A stretch of DNA of 64,000 nt, from NCBI RefSeq assembly GCF_002797445.1, contig NZ_PGEP01000001.1, positions 2,232,501-2,296,500 on the forward strand. Reading direction: 5' to 3'. The first letter of the stretch is position 1. The number at the start of each line of letters is the position of its first letter. This document shows, one piece after another, positions 17,532-27,748 of this stretch. A program made the position numbers and the translations under genes. Under the pieces are notes generated by a model. The model was not told where the DNA came from. It searched no databases and was given only the letters and a program-made list of their open reading frames with translations. Source of the DNA: Acidovorax sp. 69 (GTDB taxonomy: Bacteria; Pseudomonadota; Gammaproteobacteria; Burkholderiales; Burkholderiaceae_C).

Positions 17532-18530
17532 TCAATCCACCACGATCTTGGCGCGGTGGGCCAGTGCGCGGTAGCGACCAATCTCGTTGTCCATGGCAGC
17601 ATGCATGGCCTTGGGGCCCACAAACACGGGTTCCATGCCCTGGGCACGAATCTGTTCCTGCAGGTGGGTGTCACGCATGGCGGCCTCCACCTCCTTGATC
17701 AATTTGTCCACGACGGGTGCGGGTGTGCGCGCCGGGGCGGCCACGGCATACCAGCCATCAAAGGCCGCGTCAGGCAGCTTTTGCTCCACCACGGTGGGCA
17801 CCGAGGGCAGGGCACGGGCGCGCTCGTTGCCCGCGATGGCCAGTGCCCGCAATTTGCCGGAACGCACATGCGGCGCAGCACTGGCCACCGTATCGATGGC
17901 CATCTGGATCTCGCCGCCGATCAGCCCCATCATGGCCTGCGCACTGCCCCGGTAGGGCACATCCTGCAGGCGCACATTGGCTGCTTGCTCCATCAGCGCC
18001 CCGACCAGATGTGGGGCCGAACCTGATCCGAACGTGGCGTAGTGGATGGTTTGGGGCGCGGCCTTGGCTGCTGCCAGCAGTGCGGCCAGGTCTTTGTAGG
18101 GCGAGTTGGCGTTGACCACGATCACCAGTGGTGCGCGCGCAATGATGGCCACAGGGGCCAGGTCCTTGAGCGGGTCATACGGCAGCTTGTGTCGCAGCGC
18201 TGCGTTGACGGTGTAGCTGGTGGAGCCCGACACCAGCAGCGTGTAGCCGTCGGGTTCTGCTTTCACCACGCTATCTGTGCCGATGATGGTGGAGGCACCT
18301 GGCTTGTTGTCTATGACCACTGGTTGGCCCAGGCGCGCAGACAGCTTCTGGCCCAGGGCGCGGGCCACGGCATCGGTGCCGCCTCCGGGAGGGAAGGGTA
18401 CGACCATGCGCAGCGGGCGCTGTGGCCAGGCCTCGGAGGAGGGGGTTGTCTGGGCAAAGGACAGGCCGCTGGTGCTGGCGAGGGCGGCCAGGGCAACGGA
18501 CAACAACGAGATTCGAGCAAGGCGTTTCAT
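17532..18530 (-). CDS. Tripartite tricarboxylate transporter substrate-binding protein (Bug/TctC family)
   Basis: A 332-residue periplasmic binding protein with a clear signal peptide (MKRLARISLLSVALAALAS, cleavage near SFAQ). Family landmarks are RPLRMVVPFPPGGGTDAVAR, NKPGASTIIG and DVPYRGSAQAMMGLIGGEIQM. Bug proteins are amplified in Burkholderiales and often lack a linked TctAB permease, as here. It heads a unit with the M20 peptidase and faces a divergent LysR gene. The ligand is unknown; an N-acyl amino acid or dipeptide would fit the neighbour. Confidence 0.9.
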   Translation of the reverse strand: MKRLARISLLSVALAALASTSGLSFAQTTPSSEAWPQRPLRMVVPFPPGGGTDAVARALGQKLSARLGQPVVIDNKPGASTIIGTDSVVKAEPDGYTLLVSGSTSYTVNAALRHKLPYDPLKDLAPVAIIARAPLVIVVNANSPYKDLAALLAAAKAAPQTIHYATFGSGSAPHLVGALMEQAANVRLQDVPYRGSAQAMMGLIGGEIQMAIDTVASAAPHVRSGKLRALAIAGNERARALPSVPTVVEQKLPDAAFDGWYAVAAPARTPAPVVDKLIKEVEAAMRDTHLQEQIRAQGMEPVFVGPKAMHAAMDNEIGRYRALAHRAKIVVD

Positions 18531-18670
18531 GCGGACTCCGGTGGTAAGGCCCTGGCAACAGGTCGCACCGCCGGAAAAGCGGCGCGGCTGGTGCGCAAGG
18601 GCATGGATGAATTGGAGCCTCAAGACATGCAAGATGGATGCTGGTTTACCATTGCTTTGAATAGAGATTT

Positions 18671-18687
18671 GGCAATTGACCGTTGCC
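18671..18687. promoter_or_regulatory. Inverted repeat GGCAA-N7-TTGCC, candidate LysR operator
   Basis: GGCAA (18671-18675) and TTGCC (18683-18687) flank a 7-nt spacer, 20 nt upstream of the LysR-type start and inside the divergent intergenic region. The position and dyad form fit a LysR autoregulatory site; function is inferred. Confidence 0.4.
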
Positions 18688-18707
18688 TTTATGTGAATCA
18701 ATAAACC

Positions 18708-19679
18708 ATGCCCATTTCACTGCTCAGCCTGCCTTTGCGCTACTTTCTGGAAGTGGCGCGCGCCGGCTCCGTCAATCAGGCAGCGCAGCGCCTGCACGTG
18801 GCCGGGTCGGCTGTGAGTCGCCAGTTGGGCAAATTGGAAGGCAGCCTGGGTGTGGTGCTGTTTGAGCGCCAGGCCCGTGGCATGAGCCTGACCGAGGCGG
18901 GCACCCGGTTGCTGGCCCATGCCAATGCCCACGATGCGCAGGCACTGGAGTTGGTGGAGCAATTGCACGACCTGTCGGTGCAAGGCGCTCTGCGGGTTCG
19001 ACTGGCCTGCACGGAGGGTTTTGCGGCCAGCTTCATGCCGCTGGTGATGTCGGGCTTTCGTCAGGTCCATCCCCAGGTGCAGCTGCAATTGCAGGTGGCC
19101 GTGCCGCAGGAGGTGTCCACATTGGTGCTGCGGGGCGAGGTCGACCTGGCACTGAAGTACAGCGTCGCACCCGAGAAAGGGCTCCAGGTGCTGCATTCGG
19201 CCATTGCCCCGATCTACGCGATCATGCCGGTGCTGCATCCGCTGGCCCGCCAGCACAGCGTGAGTGTGGCCGATGTGGTGCGTTACCCGCTGCTTCTGGG
19301 GGCTGGCAACACGACTGGGCGGCAATTGTTTGACCTGAGCTGTGCCGTGCAGGGCGTGCGCTATGTCCCGGCGGTGGAGAGCAATTTTTCGTCGGCGTTG
19401 CTGCCCTTGCTTGAAGGGCACGATGTGGCGTTGGCCAGCTATTTGACGGCGGCGCGCTGGGTGGAGGCGGGGCTTCTGGCAGCCCGGCCCTTTGACGAGG
19501 CGCAGTTACAGCAGCGGCGCCTGCAGGTGTTGGCGGCCCAGGGGCGTTCTCCGTCAGCCTTGGTGCAGCAGTTCACGCAGGCGCTTGTGGCGGCCATCGA
19601 GGAGTATGGCAAGCGCAAGGTAGGGCGGCGCAAGGGGGCGACCAACGAGGCAACTAAGAGGGCTGGGGCCGTGTTCTGA
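18708..19679 (+). CDS. LysR-family transcriptional regulator
   Basis: A 323-residue LysR protein. The N-terminal winged helix-turn-helix (RYFLEVARAGSVNQAAQRLH and VAGSAVSRQLGKLE, about 11-45) is followed by a periplasmic-binding-like effector domain from about 90. It is transcribed away from the Bug-protein/M20-peptidase pair, the classical LysR arrangement, so it probably controls them. The C-terminus ends in a basic stretch (KRKVGRRKGATNEATKR) not usual for the family. The effector is unknown. Confidence 0.9.
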   Translation: MPISLLSLPLRYFLEVARAGSVNQAAQRLHVAGSAVSRQLGKLEGSLGVVLFERQARGMSLTEAGTRLLAHANAHDAQALELVEQLHDLSVQGALRVRLACTEGFAASFMPLVMSGFRQVHPQVQLQLQVAVPQEVSTLVLRGEVDLALKYSVAPEKGLQVLHSAIAPIYAIMPVLHPLARQHSVSVADVVRYPLLLGAGNTTGRQLFDLSCAVQGVRYVPAVESNFSSALLPLLEGHDVALASYLTAARWVEAGLLAARPFDEAQLQQRRLQVLAAQGRSPSALVQQFTQALVAAIEEYGKRKVGRRKGATNEATKRAGAVF

Positions 19680-19741
19680 TCCTGCTGTGGTTTTGGGGTG
19701 TGCACAAATGGATACCATTGGCGATCCACGCACTTTGCACC

Positions 19742-20233
19742 ATGGCCAAGAGAGATCACGTTTCCGAGACACCCGCCACCCAGTTGCTCAAGGCGAACAA
19801 GGTGGTTTTTACCGAGCACCCCTACGAATATCTGGAGCATGGTGGTGCGCTGCACAGTGCCCAAGTCTTGGGGCTCGACCCTTACACCGTGGTCAAGACA
19901 TTGGTCATGCAGGACCAGGATGCCAAGCCCCTGTTGGTGTTGATGCATGGCAATCGCAAGGTCTCTACCAAGAACCTCGCGCGCCAGATTGGGGCCAAGT
20001 CGGTGGAGCCTTGTGCGCCGGAGGTGGCCAATCGGCACAGTGGTTACCTGGTGGGTGGCACATCGCCGTTTGGCACACGGCGAGCGATGCCGGTCTACGT
20101 TGAGGAGACCATTCTTGCGCTGCCGCGCATTGCCATCAACGGTGGACGCAGAGGTTTTCTGGTGCAGATCGATCCACAGGTCTGCCTGCAGCTGCTGGCC
20201 GCAAAACCTGTGCTTTGCGCGCTGGCAGAATAG
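19742..20233 (+). CDS. ybaK: Cys-tRNA(Pro) deacylase, YbaK/EbsC family
   Basis: A 163-residue trans-editing protein that hydrolyses mischarged Cys-tRNA(Pro). The conserved catalytic lysine is in YTVVKTLVMQ. GYLVGGTSPFGTRRAMPVY and the closing INGGRRGFLVQID are family hallmarks. The ATG at 19742 gives an N-terminus like E. coli YbaK (159 residues); an upstream start would add an unrelated stretch. The next gene, plsY, follows after 36 nt on the same strand. Confidence 0.88.
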   Translation: MAKRDHVSETPATQLLKANKVVFTEHPYEYLEHGGALHSAQVLGLDPYTVVKTLVMQDQDAKPLLVLMHGNRKVSTKNLARQIGAKSVEPCAPEVANRHSGYLVGGTSPFGTRRAMPVYVEETILALPRIAINGGRRGFLVQIDPQVCLQLLAAKPVLCALAE

Positions 20234-20269
20234 CCCGCCCGCCATGAATCTCATCCATAAGGAGTTGCT

Positions 20270-20935
20270 TTGACCGCCGTGTATCCCGTTCTTGCCGCTG
20301 TGGCCGCCTACCTGCTGGGCTCGCTGTCGTTTGCCGTCATCGTGACGCGTGTCATGGGCCTGAGCGATCCCCGCACCTACGGCAGCAAGAACCCCGGGGC
20401 CACCAATGTGCTGCGCTCTGGCAGCAAGCCTGCGGCCATCGTGACGTTGCTGCTCGATGCCATAAAGGGCTGGTTGCCCGTGGCCCTGGTCATGTGGTTC
20501 GGACACCCCTATGGCCTGGAAGACGGTACTGTGGCGATGGTCGGATTGGCCGCTTTCCTGGGGCATCTGTGGCCGGTGTTCTTTCGTTTTGAGGGTGGCA
20601 AGGGGGTTGCCACGGCCTTGGGTGTGCTGTTCGGCATCAGTGGCTGGCTGGGCCTGGCCACAGCGGCCACCTGGCTCATCATTGCGTTCTTCTTCCGCTA
20701 TTCCTCGCTGGCGTCTCTGGTGGCTGCCGCTTTTGCGCCGGTGTATTACCTGCTGGTGGATGGTGTGGTTTGGTATGCCGAGGGCACGATCGCTGCCTCG
20801 ATGGTGGTCATGGCGCTGCTGCTGGCAGGGCGCCACAAAGAGAACATCCAGCGGCTGATTGCGGGCAAAGAATCACGCCTGGGCAGCAAAAAGGCCAAGG
20901 CTGCCGCAAATGGTTCGGGCAAGGCCCCGAAATAG
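20270..20935 (+). CDS. plsY: Acyl-phosphate glycerol-3-phosphate acyltransferase
   Basis: A 221-residue integral membrane enzyme making lysophosphatidate from acyl-phosphate and glycerol-3-phosphate. Conserved PlsY loops are visible: GSLSFAVIV at the start, GSKNPGATNVLRSGSK (motif 1), LGHLWPVFFRFEGGKGVATALG (spanning motif 2), and the closing GRHKENIQRLIAGKE (motif 3). The start is a TTG at 20270 with AAGGAG seven bases upstream; the nearest ATG (20243) is out of frame. The C-terminus adds about 20 lysine/alanine-rich residues. Confidence 0.92.
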   Translation: MTAVYPVLAAVAAYLLGSLSFAVIVTRVMGLSDPRTYGSKNPGATNVLRSGSKPAAIVTLLLDAIKGWLPVALVMWFGHPYGLEDGTVAMVGLAAFLGHLWPVFFRFEGGKGVATALGVLFGISGWLGLATAATWLIIAFFFRYSSLASLVAAAFAPVYYLLVDGVVWYAEGTIAASMVVMALLLAGRHKENIQRLIAGKESRLGSKKAKAAANGSGKAPK

Positions 20936-20993
20936 GCGGCTAACTATTGCCAGTTCGATGGCCGCGCCTGGCCGATCGGGCTGCTGTGGAGGC

Positions 20994-22013
20994 TCAGAGC
21001 GAGCTTGGCCCGGTGATCAGTCCGCGCAGACCCGTGCTGTGCTGGGCTGCATACAAACCCAAACGCACCATGGTGCGGTGATTGAGTTCCAGGCTCACCG
21101 CAGAGCGTGCCAAGGCCGACTGGATGCGCGGTTTTCCAGAGGCAGTCTGGTACAGGCTAGGCTGGACCTGGTGCGTGCCAGTGTGGTCCAGCAGACTGGC
21201 TACCAGCGGGTGGTTGGCCTTTTCGCTGCGGCGCAGCACGATGGCGGTTTCACCGTTGTCCAGTTTCACAAAGGTGCCCGGAGGGCATAGGCCGATGGAC
21301 CGCACCAGGGTGTAGCTCACCTCATCACGCTGGTCCACTTCTTGCCCCACGATGGCACGCACCGAATCGGTGGCGCTGCGGCCGGCGCGCGATTTACGGG
21401 GGCTGATCATGGCTGCATAACGGTCTATGGTTCCCAGAATGCGTGTGAGCCGGTCCTCTGGTTCCTGTTGGGCCAGAGGGATGCGCTCCGCAATGTTGGC
21501 GTGGTGCTGCCCTACCACGTCCAGCCACAGCGCATCGTTGATGAACAGGCGCTCCAGCAGCATCATGCTTTCTTCCGGATGGCTTTTGATGGCCTCCTGC
21601 TGCGTGGCGTTGGGCCGCTCGCGTTGCTCTGCCAGCTCGTCCTGCAGGGCCGTCATGCCAATGTTCATGGTGAGCGCAGCCCGCACCAGACTGTCGCGCT
21701 CCCGTTGCGGGAGTTGGAGTTCAAGCGCCATGATGTGGCACAGCGTGCCGCAGACCAGCGCATGGGACGCGCTGTAGCCCACGGTAGAGGTGGATGCCAG
21801 CTGGAACATCAGGTACAAGGCGGCATCGTTATCGTGCGCCACCAGGTCCTGCAACCACTTGTCGAACTGCCGCACCTTCCCCGGAAAGTCTTGCACTTGC
21901 AGGGGCCGGGACAACAAGACCGACAGGGCTGATTCCAGATCAGACCAGAGGCTCAGAAGATCCTCGTACTCACCTTCGGAGTGCGGGTGGCTGACGGGAG
22001 GGTGGGCAGACAT
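20994..22013 (-). CDS. HD-GYP-like protein with degenerate catalytic motifs
   Basis: A 339-residue protein whose middle section (about 75-215) follows the HD-GYP helix pattern. SASHALVCGTLCHIMALEL, AALTMNIGMTALQDEL and the region EESMMLLERLFINDALWLDVVGQHHANIAERIPL stand where the metal-binding motifs should be. The HD dyad is replaced (MNIGM for HDIGK) and no GYP motif is seen, so it is probably not an active cyclic-di-GMP phosphodiesterase. The C-terminal part (FVKLDNGETAIVLRRSEKANHP) matches the strand region that follows HD-GYP domains. It lies 13 nt downstream of the aspartic protease gene, in the same transcript. Confidence 0.65.
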   Translation of the reverse strand: MSAHPPVSHPHSEGEYEDLLSLWSDLESALSVLLSRPLQVQDFPGKVRQFDKWLQDLVAHDNDAALYLMFQLASTSTVGYSASHALVCGTLCHIMALELQLPQRERDSLVRAALTMNIGMTALQDELAEQRERPNATQQEAIKSHPEESMMLLERLFINDALWLDVVGQHHANIAERIPLAQQEPEDRLTRILGTIDRYAAMISPRKSRAGRSATDSVRAIVGQEVDQRDEVSYTLVRSIGLCPPGTFVKLDNGETAIVLRRSEKANHPLVASLLDHTGTHQVQPSLYQTASGKPRIQSALARSAVSLELNHRTMVRLGLYAAQHSTGLRGLITGPSSL

Positions 22014-22026
22014 TGCGCGGGCCGTG

Positions 22027-22686
22027 TCAGTTGCGTTTTTCCAGCACCATCTGGTCGTTGATGCGGGTCATCTGAAATTCGGTCAAAAAGCTGTTGCCCA
22101 GCAACACATAGGGCATGGATTGAGAGGTGATGATGGCTTCCACCCCAAACACCTCTACATCACCAATGCGGACGGAGTCGAGTTTCATCCGCCACCCCTG
22201 GCCCATGCCGTTGGCGGTATTCACCCGCACTGGCTGGCCGTTTTGGTACTTCAGTCCCATGCGTTCGGCGTCGGGCCGTCCAATGGCCACGGTGGAGGCA
22301 CCTGTATCCACCATGTATTGCATCACCTGTCCGTTGATGGTGCCGTTGCTCACGAAATGCCCGCGGCTGTCTGCGACCAAAGTGACCTTTTTGCCGCCAC
22401 TGCGACCGCCAACGCTCACGGGGGCCTCGCCCAGGCGAAGGGTGCGCCGCGCACCTTTGACCTCCACGGTGGCTTCTTCTTTAGTGACGGCAATCACTTT
22501 CACGCCCTGGTATTCGTCTCCGGCACCCACAGCACGGGGTGGGTTGGCATCCACCACCAGCAAAGCCTTGCTGCCCAAAACGCCCGCCAGTGCGACCGCC
22601 TGTGCTTGGGCCCCTGTCGGCACCAGCAACAGCCCACAAAGGGCTACCAGAGTGGGTAGCCGGCGCGGCGTCTGTAGGCGTGACAT
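22027..22686 (-). CDS. Exported retropepsin-like aspartic protease (clan AA, TIGR02281 type)
   Basis: A 219-residue protein with a signal peptide (to about residue 29), an alanine/valine-rich linker and a C-terminal single-lobe retropepsin-like domain. The catalytic triplet is in QYMVDTGASTVAIG, and the flap-side hydrophobic-hydrophobic-glycine element is in YVLLGNSFLTEFQ. Such single-lobe proteases act as homodimers, probably in the periplasm. The substrate is unknown. It is followed closely by the HD-GYP-like gene; the pairing may be functional or only operonic. Confidence 0.78.
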   Translation of the reverse strand: MSRLQTPRRLPTLVALCGLLLVPTGAQAQAVALAGVLGSKALLVVDANPPRAVGAGDEYQGVKVIAVTKEEATVEVKGARRTLRLGEAPVSVGGRSGGKKVTLVADSRGHFVSNGTINGQVMQYMVDTGASTVAIGRPDAERMGLKYQNGQPVRVNTANGMGQGWRMKLDSVRIGDVEVFGVEAIITSQSMPYVLLGNSFLTEFQMTRINDQMVLEKRN

Positions 22687-22731
22687 GGCAAGGGCGTTGT
22701 CTGTGAGGAATGCGGCGCGTTCGTTTGCCGC

Positions 22732-23217
22732 TCAGTCGCGAAAGTTGTCAAAAGACAGTGGCACGTCGGTCACGTCCTTGCGGATCAGCGCCATGGCGGC
22801 CTGCAGGTCGTCGCGCTTGGCACCGGTGATGCGCACCTTGTCCTCCTGGATGGCTGCTTGCACCTTCAGCTTGCTTTCCTTCATGAGTTTCTGGATCTTC
22901 TTGGCCAGCTCGCTCTCGATGCCATTGCGCACCTTGATGACTTGCTTGACCTTGTCTCCACCCATTTTCTGCACATCGCCCATGTCCAGAAAGCGCACGT
23001 CCACGTTGCGTTTGGTGAGCTTGTTGCGCAGCACGTCTTCGATCTGCGTGAGCTGAAAATCGGCGTCTCCGATCAGCGTGATGTCCTTGTCCTTGATCTC
23101 GATGCTGGCTGACGTGCCCTTGAAGTCAAAGCGGGTGCCAATTTCCTTGGCGGTGTTCTCTACGGCATTCTTCACTTCAACCAGGTTGGCTTCGCAGACG
23201 GTGTCAAAAGATGGCAT
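22732..23217 (-). CDS. yajQ: YajQ-family nucleotide-binding protein
   Basis: A 161-residue protein of the YajQ (UPF0234) family. It starts [20 protein letters not shown] and ends [12 protein letters not shown], both strongly conserved ends. Family members bind cyclic-di-GMP or other nucleotides and act as effectors with partner regulators; that is family knowledge. The gene is divergent from murB across 73 nt. Being near a diguanylate cyclase and an HD-GYP-like gene fits a cyclic-di-GMP role. Confidence 0.93.
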   Translation of the reverse strand: MPSFDTVCEANLVEVKNAVENTAKEIGTRFDFKGTSASIEIKDKDITLIGDADFQLTQIEDVLRNKLTKRNVDVRFLDMGDVQKMGGDKVKQVIKVRNGIESELAKKIQKLMKESKLKVQAAIQEDKVRITGAKRDDLQAAMALIRKDVTDVPLSFDNFRD

Positions 23218-23290
23218 GGTGGCTCTCAATCTCGGGAATACGGGGGCGGTCCGCTCGGCCCTCAGAGGGGCGGATGCGACAATCGGGCCA

Positions 23291-24364
23291 ATGGTAGTCG
23301 AGAAAAACGTCCCTTTGCAGCCCTGGAACACCTTTGGCATCGCTGCACGTGCCCAAACCCTGGTGCGCGTGCGCTCCGCAGCAGATTTGCACGCGGTGCT
23401 GGCCGATTCAGCGCTGGCCCCCTTGCCAAAGTTTGTGCTGGGTGGTGGCAGCAACATCGTCCTGACGGGGGATGTAAAACCCCTGGTGCTCAAGATAGAG
23501 ATCAAGGGGTTGCGCCTGGTTGAAGAAACCCCCAAGGCCTGGATCGTGGAGGCGGGCGCGGGAGAAGTATGGAGCGATTGTGTCGCCTGGACGCTGAAAC
23601 AGGGATTTCCTGGGCTGGAGAACCTGGCGCTGATACCTGGCACCGTGGGGGCTTCGCCTGTGCAGAACATTGGTGCCTACGGTGTGGAGTTGCAGGACCG
23701 TTTTGAAGCGCTGGATGCCATTGATCTGGCCACGGGCCAGCCATTCAGGCTTGATGCGGCGCAATGTGGTTTTGGCTACCGGGATTCGGTATTCAAGCAT
23801 GCCCCCTCGGATGCGCAGGGCGCCGGTGAATTGCCGCGTGGCATGGGGCTGGCGGGCCGAGCGGTGATTACGCATGTGCGGTTTCGTCTTCCCAAGCCGT
23901 GGAAGCCCGTATTGGGCTATCTTGATCTGGAGCGCCGCCGTATGGAGGAGGGTGTGGAGCACCCCAGCGCGCAGCAGATCTTCGACTGGATCTGTGACAT
24001 CCGCCGCGCCAAACTGCCCGATCCCGCCGTGGTGGGCAACGCGGGCAGTTTCTTCAAGAACCCCACGGTGTCGCCCGACCAGTGCGCCGACATCATTGCG
24101 CGCGAGCCCAAGATCGTTCATTACCCCATGCCGGATGGCAGCATCAAGCTGGCCGCTGGATGGCTGATCGATGCGTGCGGCTGGAAAGGAAAATCCATCG
24201 GCAAGGCGGGCGTTTACGAGAAGCAGGCGCTGGTACTGGTCAACCGTGGCCATGGTGGAGATAGCGTGACGGGGGGCGAGGTCATGACGCTTGCCAAGGC
24301 GATTCAGACCAGCGTTTATGAGCGCTTTGGCATTCGCCTGGAGCCCGAGCCGGTGGTGGTGTGA
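23291..24364 (+). CDS. murB: UDP-N-acetylenolpyruvoylglucosamine reductase
   Basis: A 357-residue cytosolic FAD enzyme of peptidoglycan synthesis that reduces UDP-GlcNAc-enolpyruvate. The FAD-binding segment is [12 protein letters not shown] and the type-I MurB landmarks are [20 protein letters not shown]. The catalytic serine is in [11 protein letters not shown], and the late glutamate lies in the C-terminal RLEPEPVVV. The ATG at 23291 fits the family start ([12 protein letters not shown]). Its stop overlaps the GTG start of the diguanylate cyclase. Confidence 0.95.
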   Translation: MVVEKNVPLQPWNTFGIAARAQTLVRVRSAADLHAVLADSALAPLPKFVLGGGSNIVLTGDVKPLVLKIEIKGLRLVEETPKAWIVEAGAGEVWSDCVAWTLKQGFPGLENLALIPGTVGASPVQNIGAYGVELQDRFEALDAIDLATGQPFRLDAAQCGFGYRDSVFKHAPSDAQGAGELPRGMGLAGRAVITHVRFRLPKPWKPVLGYLDLERRRMEEGVEHPSAQQIFDWICDIRRAKLPDPAVVGNAGSFFKNPTVSPDQCADIIAREPKIVHYPMPDGSIKLAAGWLIDACGWKGKSIGKAGVYEKQALVLVNRGHGGDSVTGGEVMTLAKAIQTSVYERFGIRLEPEPVVV

Positions 24365-25767
24365 GTTTTTCAGTGCACGGTTTTTTTCAATGCCTGGTGG
24401 CTGGGGTGTTGTGCTTCGCGGCCTCGCTGTCGGCCGCCCAGCAGCTCTCCGAGAGTGAGACGGTCTATCTGGCATCACAAAATCCCGTGAGCCTGTGTGT
24501 GGACCCTGACTGGTGGCCGTTTGAGACGATCAACACCTCCGGGCAGCATGTGGGTATTTCGGCAGATTTGCTGGATCTGGTGGCAAAACGTCTGGGAATG
24601 CAATTCAAGCTGCACCAGACCCGCACCTGGGAAGAGTCCCTGGTGGCGTCGCAGGCGGGAAACTGCCGTCTCATGAGCTTTCTCAACCGTACGCCTGAGC
24701 GCGAGCGCTGGCTCATTTTCACGGAACCCCTGCTCAGTGACCCCAATGTGCTGATCACCCGGGAGGAACACCCCTTCATCGCCAATTTGTCTACGCTGTC
24801 TGGCAAAACCATGGCCCTGCCGCGTGGCACGGCCATGATGGAGCGGTTGCGTGTGGACTACCCCCATCTCATTCTGGTGGGCACGGAGTCCGAGGCCGAA
24901 GCGTTGAAGATGGTGTCTGAGCGCAAGGCCGACATGACGCTGCGCTCTCTCATCGTTGCTGCGCACACCATCAAACAGCACGGCTGGTTCAATCTCAAGA
25001 TATCTGGGCAGATACCTGGGTATGACAACCAGTTGCGTGTGGGCGTTCTCCAATCCGAAACGGTTCTCCGTGATCTGCTCGACAAGGGAATCGCCACGCT
25101 GACTGCCGAGGACCGGTCGCGTGTGGTGGATCACCATGTGTCGATCAATGTGGTGACTCAGGTGGATACCGACTACACCCTGGTTCTGTGGCTTTTGGCC
25201 TTGTTGGCCGCCGTGGCGCTCACCAGCCTGGTGTGGATGCGCCGACTGCACCAGCTCAATGCCCAGTTGCGTACACAGTCGCAGACAGACCTGCTGACCG
25301 GCTTGCTCAATCGCCATGGTCTTGCGCGCTCATTTGCACTCGACGTGGAGCGTGCGCAGCGGTATTTGCGCCCGTTGTCGGTGTTGATGCTCGACATCGA
25401 CCATTTCAAGCGCATCAACGACGGCCAGGGCCATCTGATGGGCGACAAGGTGCTGGTCGAGTTGGCACGCGTGATCCAGGCGACGGTGCGACAGGTGGAT
25501 ACCGTGTGCCGCTGGGGTGGCGAGGAGTTTGTGGTGGTCTGCCATGAAACCACGGGCGAGCAGGCTGCGCAGCAGGCCGAGCGCTTGTTGCAGTGCGTGC
25601 GTCAGCATGCTTTCGCCCATGGGCAACCGGTGACAATCAGCGCGGGCGTGGCCACGGTACGGTCTGGTGACTCGGTGGAAACCCTGCTGGCACGGGCAGA
25701 TGGTGCCCTGTACCAAGCCAAGACCACTGGCCGAGACCGTGTGTGTGATGAGCCACCGCAGTCGTGA
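24361..25767 (+). CDS. Membrane diguanylate cyclase with periplasmic solute-binding sensor
   Basis: A 468-residue protein with a signal peptide/anchor at 1-27 and a periplasmic bacterial solute-binding domain 3 (about 40-265, VCVDPDWWPFETINTSG-like opening of the family). One membrane segment lies at about 275-295 (LVLWLLALLAAVALTSLVW) and a cytosolic GGDEF domain at about 310-465. The active site is GGEEF at 386-390 and the inhibitory site RxxD is at 377-380, so it should make cyclic-di-GMP with product feedback. The GTG start overlaps the murB stop (GTGA), so it depends on murB translation. The sensor probably binds an amino acid or similar small solute. Confidence 0.9.
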   Translation: MSFSVHGFFQCLVAGVLCFAASLSAAQQLSESETVYLASQNPVSLCVDPDWWPFETINTSGQHVGISADLLDLVAKRLGMQFKLHQTRTWEESLVASQAGNCRLMSFLNRTPERERWLIFTEPLLSDPNVLITREEHPFIANLSTLSGKTMALPRGTAMMERLRVDYPHLILVGTESEAEALKMVSERKADMTLRSLIVAAHTIKQHGWFNLKISGQIPGYDNQLRVGVLQSETVLRDLLDKGIATLTAEDRSRVVDHHVSINVVTQVDTDYTLVLWLLALLAAVALTSLVWMRRLHQLNAQLRTQSQTDLLTGLLNRHGLARSFALDVERAQRYLRPLSVLMLDIDHFKRINDGQGHLMGDKVLVELARVIQATVRQVDTVCRWGGEEFVVVCHETTGEQAAQQAERLLQCVRQHAFAHGQPVTISAGVATVRSGDSVETLLARADGALYQAKTTGRDRVCDEPPQS

Positions 25768-25780
25768 GACAGACCTTCTT

Positions 25781-25839
25781 TTTGCTATGTAATTTGTAGC
25801 TACTGGCGCTTTATTGACGTGCGCTGCCGGCAAAAATGG
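25781..25839. repeat. Palindromic repeat copy 4
   Basis: Reads TTTGCTATGTAATTTGTAGC, TACTGGCGCTTTATTGACG and TGCGCTGCCGGCAAAAATGG. It begins 14 nt after the diguanylate cyclase stop and directly precedes an intrinsic terminator. The core is more diverged than in copies 3 and 6. Confidence 0.65.
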
Positions 25840-25843
25840 CAAT

Positions 25844-25869
25844 AAAAAAGCGCCCCGAGGCGCTTTTTT
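25844..25869. terminator. Bidirectional intrinsic terminator between the diguanylate cyclase gene and argG
   Basis: GCGCC (25850-25854), loop CCGA, GGCGC (25859-25863), flanked by six A and six T. It serves both convergent genes. Confidence 0.85.
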
Positions 25870-25892
25870 ATCATTGCAGCGAGGTATCCGCT

Positions 25893-27577
<1,685 letters not shown>

Positions 27578-27683
27578 GGATGCGCAGGTTTGGGTGAAGG
27601 AAACCCAAGATTTTAGGGCAGGGTGAAAGTGACGTTTGCTGCGCAGGCCTACGAAACCTGCAGGCGGGGCCATTGACTCCAAC

Positions 27684-27708
27684 AAAAAGAGCCCCGAGGG
27701 GCTCTTTT
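27684..27708 (-). terminator. Intrinsic terminator of the glycine-zipper protein gene
   Basis: GAGCCC (27689-27694), loop CGAG, GGGCTC (27699-27704), with A5 on one side and T4 on the other. On the minus strand the U-tract follows the stem, 41 nt past the stop of the gene at 27749. Confidence 0.75.
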
Positions 27709-27748
27709 CTTCATGTCCTGCTGGCGTTGCGCTGCAGATGCTTCGTGT

